This document shows positions 1 through 6,180 of a stretch of DNA of 11,247 nt, one piece after another. Every line of letters starts with the position of its first letter. The stretch's first letter is position 1. The DNA comes from an uncultured Eubacteriales bacterium (GTDB lineage Bacteria; Bacillota_A; Clostridia; Christensenellales; Aristaeellaceae). The stretch lies in assembly GCA_944333375.1 (NCBI GenBank), contig CALVKX010000053.1, positions 1 to 11,247 on the forward strand. The letters are read 5' to 3'. A program made the position numbers and the translations under genes. The notes beneath the pieces were generated by a model that made no database searches, was not told where the DNA came from, and saw only the letters and a program-made list of their open reading frames with translations.

Positions 1-359
1 TAGCTGGCGGTGGCGGTTTCGGTATCCATGTCGGGGTAGATCTGGGACAGCTCGGCCTCCAGACCGTTTTGCAGGTTCTGGATCTCCTCGTCGCCGCTGA
101 GGGTGGGCACGCGGATCTGCACCACATGTCCCTCCGCGCCGGAAGAGGAAATCGTGAACTGGGTGATACCCTGATTGCGCAGGGCGGTTTCCACATCGGC
201 CTGGTTAAAGGCGGCGCCCATGTTGTACTGAATGTTCAGACCGCCTGCGAAGTCGATGCCGTAGTTGATGCCGTAGCCCATCAAGGACATCACCAATGCG
301 ATCACCAGGATGGCGGCGGAAACGCACAGGCAGGCACGGGCGCGCTTCTGAATTTTCAT
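1..359 (-). CDS. secF: SecF, protein-export membrane subunit (N-terminal 119 residues, cut by window edge)
   Basis: SecF partners SecD in the SecDF complex, which uses the proton-motive force to help the SecYEG translocon pull preproteins outward. The reading frame opens with ATG at 359 and runs off the window without a stop. A hydrophobic first membrane segment (about residues 8-29) follows a basic start (MKIQKRAR). It is followed by GINYGIDFAGGLNIQY, which carries the SecF hallmark GxDFxGG, and then by the start of the extracytoplasmic domain. The start lies one base after the secD stop (TAA-t-ATG), so the two genes are translationally coupled. About 60% of the gene is missing only because the window ends. 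Identification is firm from the motif and from adjacency to secD. Confidence 0.95.
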   Translation of the reverse strand, partial: MKIQKRARACLCVSAAILVIALVMSLMGYGINYGIDFAGGLNIQYNMGAAFNQADVETALRNQGITQFTISSSGAEGHVVQIRVPTLSGDEEIQNLQNGLEAELSQIYPDMDTETATAS

Positions 360-360
360 A

Positions 361-1722
361 TTACTTCGCCTCCCCTTCAACAGCGGCGTCTGCGGCGGGT
401 TTAACCGCTACAAACAGCCTGGGCTCATGGAACACGCGCACAAAGCGCGTGAGCAGGAAACGCGTGACCACAATGGCCGTGATCATGCTGGTGATTACGC
501 CCAGCAGCAGCGTCGTGGCAAAGCCCTGCACCGAGCCGGTGCCATAGAACAGCAGCACCACGGCGGCGATGATGGTGGTCACGTTGGCGTCGAGCACGGC
601 GCTCATGGCGTTTTTGAAGCCGATGCGCACTGCGTGAATCATCGGGCGGCCCAGGCGGACCTCCTCCATCACGCGCTCGAAGATGACCACGTTGGCGTCC
701 ACCGCCATGCCGATGCCCAGGATGATACCTGCAATACCGGGCAGCGTGAGCTGGATGCCGGGAACGACGGCGATGAAGAGGAACAGGAGGATAATGTACA
801 CGCACAGCGCCCAGTCAGCCACCAGGCCGCACATGCGGTAGCGCACGAGCATGATGAGCATGACGATCAGAATGCCGATGATGGCCGCCGTAATGCTGGT
901 GGAAAGCGCGTCGATGCCCAGCGTGGCGGAGATGGTATCCAGCTTGTCCTGGCGCAGATCCAGAGGCAGCGCGCCGCTTTGCAACTTGAGGCAGATGTCC
1001 TGCGTCTGTTCCTCAGTGAAGCTGCCGGTCACCATCACATCGCCGCCGTAGATGGCCTCGTTGACGGTGGGGCTCATGAGCACGACGCCGTCCAACTGGA
1101 TGGTGATGGTCTTGCCGATGGACTGGGCGGTCATGTCGCCGAAGATCTCCGCGCCCTCGCTGGTCAGGCGGAAGCTGATGGCGGGCATGCCGGTCTCGGT
1201 ATTGGTGATGGGGGTAGCGGACTGCAGGTGACGGCCTTCCATGAACACATTGCCGTCAGGATCAAGGAACTCCAGCTTCGCCGGCGAACCGATCAGGTCC
1301 AGCACGGCCGCGGGGTCGGTTACATCCGGGATCTCCACGCGGATGCCGGTCTGGCCCAGCTGGCTCACTGTGGCTTCCGGATAGCCCTTTTCGGTGAGGC
1401 GGTTGGCGATGATGCTCATGGTGGAGTTCAGCAGCGTGCCGAAGTCATAGCCCTCCTCGCGCATTTCATCGCTCATCGTCGCTTCATATTCCACATACAC
1501 GCCGCCCTTGAGGTCCAGGCCCAGGGCGATGGACTGCGGCCAGTTGTCCACATCGGAGGTGGGCAGCCAGGGCAGCAGCTTATACAGCCCCCGGTTGTCC
1601 AGCCATGCGCCGTTGAGGCCCAGATAGCCCACGGCCAGCGTAAGCACCAGCGCCACGCAAAGCACGATGATCGCGGAGGTCCGCTTGCTCATCTTCACGC
1701 GGCGGCGATTGTTGACCTTCAT
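361..1722 (-). CDS. secD: SecD, protein-export membrane subunit
   Basis: SecD is the larger half of the SecDF export motor in the cytoplasmic membrane. The 453 residues show the usual plan. A first membrane span (about 16-36) is followed by GLDLKGGVYVEYEA at 68-81 (the D1 signature). The large extracytoplasmic domain ends in KLQSGALPLDLR at about 246-257. Five further spans occupy about 275-425 and contain LPGIAGIILGIGMAVDAN then VVIFER at 327-350 (D4/D5) and the conserved DANVTTIIAA near 378. Asp342 in AVDAN matches the family's proton-path aspartate. The chosen ATG has AAGGA 13 nt upstream, rather far; an ATG ten codons in (1692) lacks a better site. secF follows after one base. The gene looks intact. 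Homologues of a similar size occur in Firmicutes that keep SecD and SecF separate. Confidence 0.96.
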   Translation of the reverse strand: MKVNNRRRVKMSKRTSAIIVLCVALVLTLAVGYLGLNGAWLDNRGLYKLLPWLPTSDVDNWPQSIALGLDLKGGVYVEYEATMSDEMREEGYDFGTLLNSTMSIIANRLTEKGYPEATVSQLGQTGIRVEIPDVTDPAAVLDLIGSPAKLEFLDPDGNVFMEGRHLQSATPITNTETGMPAISFRLTSEGAEIFGDMTAQSIGKTITIQLDGVVLMSPTVNEAIYGGDVMVTGSFTEEQTQDICLKLQSGALPLDLRQDKLDTISATLGIDALSTSITAAIIGILIVMLIMLVRYRMCGLVADWALCVYIILLFLFIAVVPGIQLTLPGIAGIILGIGMAVDANVVIFERVMEEVRLGRPMIHAVRIGFKNAMSAVLDANVTTIIAAVVLLFYGTGSVQGFATTLLLGVITSMITAIVVTRFLLTRFVRVFHEPRLFVAVKPAADAAVEGEAK

Positions 1723-1786
1723 ATGATGTCAGCCATCCTTCCATATTGAAATGATTGCCTGTCAACGCCTGTGCTTTCCCGCGGGG

Positions 1787-2137
1787 TCACCCGCCCGCCG
1801 CCTCCGCGCGAAACACCTGATACACGCTCGCGGCATAGCGCGCCGCGGTTATCACCCGGCCGTTGGCGTCGCGGCGTCCGTCCGGCCCGCCCATTGCGAT
1901 GTCCTGCGGCGGAAGGTCCATCCTCACGCCCGTGCGCGCGCTCCACCCTCCGCTCACCGCCTGGGGCGGCTGCGCCCCGTCCGGCAGGGCGGCCGCCGTC
2001 AGCACGGCGTCCGGCGGCGCCGAGGGCGGCTGGGGCCTGCGCGGCGCGGCGCCGTCCTGCGGCATGGCCACCACCAGCGCGCTGAGCAGAAGCAGCAATA
2101 GCCCCGCCCCCAACGCCACTCCCAGCGCCTTTCGCAC
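1787..2137 (-). CDS. Small signal-anchored Pro/Ala-rich protein of unknown function leading the secDF operon
   Basis: I do not recognise this 116-aa protein. The GTG at 2137 is preferred over GTG 2167 or ATG 2155 because a strong Shine-Dalgarno (GGGAGGTGAGG, 2141-2151) sits just upstream of it, and because the promoter predicts a transcript start near 2169, which would leave the 2167 start almost leaderless. From 2137 the protein begins MRKALGVALGAG and a leucine-rich hydrophobic stretch to about residue 24, a typical signal anchor or signal peptide. A Pro/Ala/Gln-rich linker (about 27-60) follows, then a more ordered tail with GVRMDLPPQD and ARYAASVYQVFRAEA. It sits where yajC often sits, but has no YajC-like domain. 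secD begins 64 nt downstream, so co-transcription is likely. Very high GC gives long open frames on both strands, so coding status rests on promoter, ribosome site and signal sequence. Confidence 0.62.
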   Translation of the reverse strand: MRKALGVALGAGLLLLLLSALVVAMPQDGAAPRRPQPPSAPPDAVLTAAALPDGAQPPQAVSGGWSARTGVRMDLPPQDIAMGGPDGRRDANGRVITAARYAASVYQVFRAEAAGG

Positions 2138-2140
2138 AGC

Positions 2141-2151
2141 CCTCACCTCCC
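2141..2151 (-). promoter_or_regulatory. Ribosome-binding site fixing the GTG 2137 start
   Basis: On the minus strand this reads GGGAGGTGAGG, close to the anti-Shine-Dalgarno complement, with 8 nt between GGAGG and the GTG at 2137. It would lie inside the coding sequence if the longer start at 2167 were used, which argues for the shorter protein. Confidence 0.65.
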
Positions 2152-2175
2152 GCATGTTTTTCGACACATAAGCGT

Positions 2176-2204
2176 ATTATATCCGCCGCCGCCCCGCCCG
2201 TCAA
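2176..2204 (-). promoter_or_regulatory. Sigma-70/SigA promoter of the secDF operon
   Basis: On the minus strand the -35 box is TTGACG (2204-2199) and the -10 box is TATAAT (2181-2176), separated by exactly 17 bp of G/C-rich spacer. Predicted transcription starts near 2169 and reads leftward into the small membrane protein, secD and secF. This is one of three near-consensus promoters in the window. Confidence 0.85.
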
Positions 2205-2209
2205 GAGCA

Positions 2210-2233
2210 AAGACGGCGTGCGGCATTTTGGTC
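2210..2233. repeat. Left copy of a 24-bp exact inverted repeat
   Basis: These 24 bases (beginning AAGACGGCG, ending TTTTGGTC on the plus strand) are identical to the reverse complement of 8558-8581. The match stops abruptly on the outer side. On the inner side roughly half of the next 18 positions still agree. The copy sits 5 bp upstream of the -35 box of the leftward secDF promoter. It could be a terminal inverted repeat of an element spanning 2210-8581, or a dispersed upstream element shared by two outward-facing promoters. Confidence 0.8.
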
Positions 2234-2468
2234 AGGGAGCAGCGAGGTATAGGCGCTGAAATGGACAGACATTGTTCATTGATCGGAGGACGCTGGGAAG
2301 CTTTATTATGCCTTCATGTGCAATGTCGCGAAGTTTTTTCATATAATATGCTTCTGATGCTATGCCGCTTTTTGTCGGGCTGCTATAAGCACCATGAAAA
2401 ACTAATGCCGTTTTTATAAAGGTTATGATATACTGATTCTATCTTTGAGATGTATTTGGAGGCTCGGA
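2234..2468. other. AT-richer intergenic region upstream of the kinase
   Basis: This stretch is visibly richer in A/T than both flanks. I see no convincing gene in it. A 63-codon plus-strand frame at 2228-2419 lacks a ribosome site and recognisable sequence. A TATAAT at 2342-2347 has only a poor -35 match at 18 bp. The region probably held the promoter and operator of the K+ operon. Confidence 0.45.
2424..2434 (+). promoter_or_regulatory. Possible extended -10 promoter of the K+ operon
   Basis: The sequence TATGATATACT contains TGA directly before TATACT (2429-2434), an extended -10 arrangement, about 35 bp before the proposed TTG start at 2469. No good -35 hexamer is visible, as expected for an activator-dependent promoter, but the call is weak. 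Confidence 0.35.
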
Positions 2469-3975
2469 TTGAAAAAAAGGGGTATTGAATGGCCTGCGGG
2501 ACACAGGGCTCACCGCAATGATCCTGGTGATATCCACATTGCTCGGTATTCTGTTCGGGCACTGGGGTTTTCATAAAATCAACGTGGTCGTGGTCTATAT
2601 TTTTTCGGTTCTGCTGATCGCCCGTTTTACAAGAGGGTATGGGTATGGCATCGGGGCATCCATCGTGTCTCTTCTGCTGTTTAACTGGTTCTTTACCGAG
2701 CCTTACTATACGCTGAAGGTTGATGACATGACCTATATCGTCACCTTCGCCATCATGATGTTTACATCCATCGTGACCAGCACGCTCACATCCAAGGTGA
2801 AACAGGCCGCAGCAGACGCCAAAGTGCGAGAAGGAGAAAGTAACGCGCTGTATTAGATGACCAATCGCCTGACCGATGCGCAGGACACGGAAGCGATTGC
2901 GGAAATTGTCGTGACGACGGTGAGCGATATGCTGCGCCGAAATGCGGCCTGCATCTGCTTTGATGAAAAGGGCGTCCCGGAAAAGGCCTTCATCCAGCGC
3001 ATAGCGGACGGTAGCGTGATACGCCGCGAGCTGAGCGGCGCAGATGAACTTCGGCGGCGCGTGGAACAGCTTCATTCCTCTGTTGAAACGAGCGGTCAGG
3101 ATTGTCTGTATCCCATCTGCGGACAGACGACGATGCTGGCCGTTCTGAGTATTCCCAAAGGCATCGGAACAGAAATGTCCCAATCACAGACAAGGATGCT
3201 TCATTCCATCATCGAAAGCTCGGCTTTGGCGCTGGAGAGGCTGCGCAGTCTGCGTGAACAGGCCAGAAGCCGGGAGGAAACCATGCAGGAGCGATACCGG
3301 GGCAATCTGCTTCGGGCCATTTCTCATGATATTCGCACACCGCTGTCGGGCATTATGGGAACAAGCGAAATGCTGATGGATGCGACGCAACGCGACGATC
3401 CCCGTTACGGGCTGGCCCGGGATATCTACCGGGATGCCGAGTGGCTTCACGGCCTGGTGGAAAACATTCTCAATCTGACAAAGCTTCAGGACGGCAAGCT
3501 GGTGCTCGACAAGCAGCCGGAAGCGCTGGAGGAGGTGATCGGCGCGGCGCTGACGGTTATGGAAAAACGTCTTCCCGGCCGAAGCATTGATGTAAATATG
3601 CCCGACGAGGTTGTGATGGTTCCCATGGATGCAAAGCTGATTAGCCAGGTGCTGATAAACCTTTTGGACAACGCCGCCAAGCATACGCCAGCGGACGCAG
3701 AAATTGCGATATCCGTCAGCACGGATCGGGAAACGGTCCGTGTGACGGTATCAGACCGGGGCAGCGGCATTGCGGAGCATGACCTTCCGCACATCTTTCA
3801 GATGTTTTATGCCGCCCGCAACACGTGTGCGGACGCCAGGCGCGGCGTCGGGCTGGGACTTTCCATCTGCCAGTCCGTAATAGAAGCCCACGGCGGAAGC
3901 ATCCGGGCCGAAAACCGCGTTGGAGGCGGCGCGGCCTTTACCTTTGTCCTGCCCCTGGGAGGTGAAAACTCGTGA
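2469..3975 (+). pseudogene. KdpD-like sensor histidine kinase, broken by a 5' frameshift and an in-frame TAG
   Basis: Kinases of this type (DUF4118 membrane domain, GAF-like domain, HisKA, HATPase, without the long KdpD/Usp N-terminus) sense K+ or turgor state and phosphorylate a KdpE-like regulator. The best start is TTG 2469, after TTGGAGG (2456-2462) with 6-nt spacing. That frame closes soon. The membrane domain continues in another frame from about 2494, so one base is in excess, either in A7 (2472-2478) or in CC (2493-2494). Four membrane spans follow (about 2518-2790). An in-frame TAG at 2854-2856 then splits ALY from MTNRLTDAQD, which resumes at ATG 2857. The 372-residue second part has HisKA with LLRAISHDIRTPLSG (His157), an N box NLLDNAAKHT (268-277), DRGSGI (300-305) and GVGLGLSI (330-337), so the catalytic core is intact. 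It overlaps the regulator by GTGA. It could still yield a soluble kinase from ATG 2857, but full function looks lost. Confidence 0.85.
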
Positions 3976-4537
3976 CTGCCCACTTTGAAACGCTTCTGAT
4001 TGTCGAGGATGACGCGCAAATCCGCAACTTTATCGCCTATGCCTTGAAGCAGGAAGGCTTTGCATACCATACGGCCAGCGCCGCGCAGCAGGCCATGGAA
4101 ATCCTGATCTCCCAGAAAATCGACCTGATGATTCTGGATCTTGGCCTGCCGGATTTTGACGGGATGGAAGTGATCGACAAGGTTCGCAGCTGGTCCGAGC
4201 TGCCCATCCTCGTCGTATCCGCACGCGATCAGGACAAGGAAAAGGTGGCCGCGTTGGATGCCGGCGCGGATGATTACCTGACCAAGCCTTTCTCTGCAAC
4301 GGAGCTGATGGCGCGCATCCGGGTGATGATCCGTCATCTTCACAAGATGACAAGAACGCAGGAGCAGCCGGTGCTTTCGGTGGGTGAGCTTAGCATGGAC
4401 ATGGAGTTTTTCTCAAAGGCGAAACGCTGCATCTTACGCCTCTGGAATACAATCTGCTCAACTACTTTTTCAGGAATATGGGCAAGGTGATCGACAGGTT
4501 GCTCGACGGCAGCCCGGCAAAGGAGGCCTTCTCATGA
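3972..4537 (+). pseudogene. OmpR/KdpE-like response regulator, frameshifted and missing most of its DNA-binding domain
   Basis: The partner regulator of the kinase starts at GTG 3972, overlapping the kinase stop (GTGA), with GGGAGG just upstream. The receiver domain (residues 1-120) is intact: acidic pair D13/D14, phospho-acceptor D56 in LDLGLPD, S83 in SAR and K105 in TKPF. After VGELSMDME (about 4376-4406) the frame is lost near T5 at 4407-4411, and the original frame ends at 4490. The winged-helix start is legible in another frame from 4409: FLKGETLHLTPLEYNLL and then NYFFRNMGKV. About 65 residues including the recognition helix are then absent, and that frame ends with TGA at 4535-4537, overlapping the trkA ATG by 4 nt. 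This overlap suggests the second frame is ancestral at the 3' end. The product would be a receiver without DNA binding. Confidence 0.85.
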
Positions 4538-5210
4538 ACAGGAAAAAAATCAGCGCATACTGCTGATTGGCGGGCGCAGCAAGGCAAAGTCCATGGCCGC
4601 CTCTCTGCTCGGGCAGGGATATCAGGTGACGGCAATCAATGTCAGCTATGAGGACTGCGTTATGCTGGCCGAACTGAAGGGCCTGAACGTCATCCATGGC
4701 GACGGGACAAAGCCCTATATTCTGGATGAGGCGGGCGCCGCACAATGCGACATCGCCATCGCGCTGTCCAGCAGGGATACGGACAATCTGGTCGCCTGCC
4801 AGCTTTGCAAAAAGCTGTTTGGCATTTCAAAAACCGTGTCTGTGCTGGGGGATCCAAACAAAACCGCTTTCTTTTATCAGATGGGCGTTGACGGCGTGGT
4901 ATGCGCCGTCTCCGGCATCACAAGCATCATTCAGCAGCAGGCTTTTATCGATGAAATGACCAACGTGATTCCGGTCGACCACGGACGCGTCCAGGTCATG
5001 GAGGTGCAGATTCCCGGCAGCTCTCCGGCTGCCGGAAAGAAGCTGTGGGAAACCCCGCTGCCGAAGGAATCCATCGTCGGCTGCGTGCTTCGCGGCGATG
5101 TCACCCTCATTCCCCGCGGCGATACGCGCATCCTCGCCGGGGATACGCTGGTGGTCATCGCCGGCAGCGGGCAGGAGCTCAATACCGTTCATGCGCTGAC
5201 GGGTGGATGA
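4534..5210 (+). pseudogene. trkA: TrkA/KtrA-type NAD-binding K+ uptake regulator with a frameshift at an A7 tract
   Basis: TrkA/KtrA proteins are cytoplasmic RCK subunits that bind NAD(H) or ATP and gate the Trk/Ktr potassium channel subunit. A strong ribosome site AAAGGAGG (4519-4526) lies 7 nt before ATG 4534, but that frame gives MNRKKISAYC and a stop. If A7 at 4543-4549 were A8, translation would continue MNRKKNQRILLIGGRSKAKS into the body, giving about 225 residues, normal for the family. The body shows an N-terminal Rossmann domain with VIHGDGTKPYILDEAG, IALSSRDTDNLVACQL and a C-terminal TrkA_C domain ending PRGDTRILAGDTLVVIAGSG. An internal ATG at 4593 would lose the first beta strand and glycine loop. 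The stop overlaps trkH (ATGA). Decay is likelier than programmed frameshifting, but a -1 slip on the A tract would restore the frame. Confidence 0.83.
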
Positions 5211-5864
5211 AACCGATTGCTGGCGGTTTTCATCCCGCCCACCGCCGCATCCCTTGCCCGCGGGCTGAATATCAGCCTTGCCGGGGGGCTGAGGAAGGCG
5301 GCGTTTGACGTGGTGTCGGCCCTGTCCACCACCGGCTATTCCACCATGAGCTATGACCGATGGCCGCATTTTGCCGTTGGCGTGCTGATCCTGATGATGG
5401 TGATCGGCGGCGGCATCGGCTCCACCGCAGGCGGCATCAAACTCACACGCGTCTATCTGATGCTGCGGCTGTGTGCCATTGAGATCAAAAAGAAGCTTTC
5501 GCCCGGGAGCAACGTGGAACTGCCCCAGTATGTGAAGGCTTCAGGCAAAACGCCCATCGATCATGAGCTGGCAGACGATACCACGGGTTTTGTGATGACC
5601 TATCTGGTTATCTATGTGGCCGGTTCGCTGGCCATGACCGTCACGGCTGACTGCACGCTGATGGAGGCCATGTTTGATTTTGCCTCGTCTTTGGGGACCG
5701 TCGGTCTGTCCATTGGCATCACCGGCCCCACAACCAACGATGCCACGCTGATCGTGGAGATGATCGGCATGCTGCTTGGCCGCCTTGAGATCTTCATCGT
5801 CGTGGTTGGTTTCACCTTTGGCTTTACGAGGCTGAAGGAGCTTTTCAGAAAGAAGTGCCGATGA
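5207..5864 (+). pseudogene. trkH: TrkH/KtrB-type K+ channel subunit, N-terminal half deleted
   Basis: TrkH is the membrane pore of the Trk potassium uptake system, built from four membrane-pore-membrane repeats (about 480 residues in E. coli). Here ATG 5207 overlaps the trkA stop (ATGA) and reads MKPIAGG, but the transporter continues in another frame from about 5217. Only repeats 3 and 4 remain. Repeat 3 has FDVVSALSTTGYST, a filter-type TTGYS, followed by IGGGIGSTAGGIKLTR. Repeat 4 has FDFASSLGTVGLSIG and ends in LLGRLEIFIVVVGF. About 280 N-terminal residues, repeats 1 and 2, are gone through an internal deletion just after the first codons. A four-repeat pore cannot form from this chain alone. 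TTG 5217 is a nominal start without a ribosome site. The family call is secure from the STAGGIK and GRLEIF motifs. Confidence 0.86.
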
Positions 5865-5895
5865 GCGGATGCCTTCGGTTTCCGGCCGGACGCGG

Positions 5896-5915
5896 GCGGA
5901 CAGCCGCATGTCCGC
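5896..5915 (+). terminator. Weak hairpin after trkH, possible terminator
   Basis: GCGGAC (5896-5901) and GTCCGC (5910-5915) form a perfect 6-bp stem with an 8-nt loop 31 nt after the trkH stop. Only three T residues follow, so termination strength is doubtful. Confidence 0.3.
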
Positions 5916-5980
5916 TTTCGACGGACCTTGCAGCAAAGGCTGGTCACGCGCAGATAGCTCATACGATATGCAGTCATACA

Positions 5981-6009
5981 TTGACAGCCAGAAAAAGCGA
6001 TAGTATGAT
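5981..6009 (+). promoter_or_regulatory. Sigma-70/SigA promoter of the exported zinc-ribbon protein
   Basis: TTGACA (5981-5986), 17 bp, TATGAT (6004-6009). The -35 is perfect and the -10 has one mismatch. The predicted start near 6016 leaves a leader of about 165 nt before ATG 6181. Confidence 0.82.
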
Positions 6010-6021
6010 AGTGTCATCAAT

Positions 6022-6088
6022 GGTTTGCCTGTCGGCGCGCGGTCCTTGCGGGCGGCAGGGAGACGTGCCATGCCCGATCCGGCAAACC
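6022..6088 (+). promoter_or_regulatory. Possible structured 5' leader
   Basis: GGTTTGCC (6022-6029) is perfectly complementary to GGCAAACC (6081-6088). Inside, TCGG (6032-6035) can pair with CCGA (6074-6077) and GGCA (6054-6057) with TGCC (6066-6069), giving a nested, interrupted stem that starts a few bases after the predicted transcript start. I recognise no known riboswitch or T-box signature. A structured mRNA leader is inference from these pairings only. Confidence 0.35.
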
Positions 6089-6180
6089 GAAGGAAACGTT
6101 GCAAGGCCGCCGGAGGAGCCCTTTCTCCCCGGCGCCGGGCGGGAACCACCATTCTATCGTTTGAAAGCGTGGGAGATCGT

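Noticed and set aside
427..1749. Long plus-strand open frame opposite secD
   Set aside because: It is the His/Asp/Gln-rich antisense of a confidently identified secD, with no ribosome site or family signature.
1760..1765. Perfect TTGACA on the minus strand between the small protein and secD, possible internal promoter
   Set aside because: No acceptable -10 hexamer lies 16-18 bp downstream; the nearest AT-rich match is only 14 bp away.
1719..2210. Minus-strand 163-codon frame across the secD upstream region
   Set aside because: Arg/Gly/Ala-rich shadow of the high-GC small-protein gene. Its start lies upstream of the predicted transcript start.
2228..2419. 63-codon plus-strand frame upstream of the kinase
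   Set aside because: No ribosome site, no recognisable sequence, and it overlaps likely promoter DNA.
4534..5210. Programmed dnaX-type frameshift as the normal way to make TrkA
   Set aside because: The A7 tract permits a -1 slip, but no downstream stem-loop was evident and all neighbouring genes are also broken, so decay is the simpler reading. It is kept only as an alternative.
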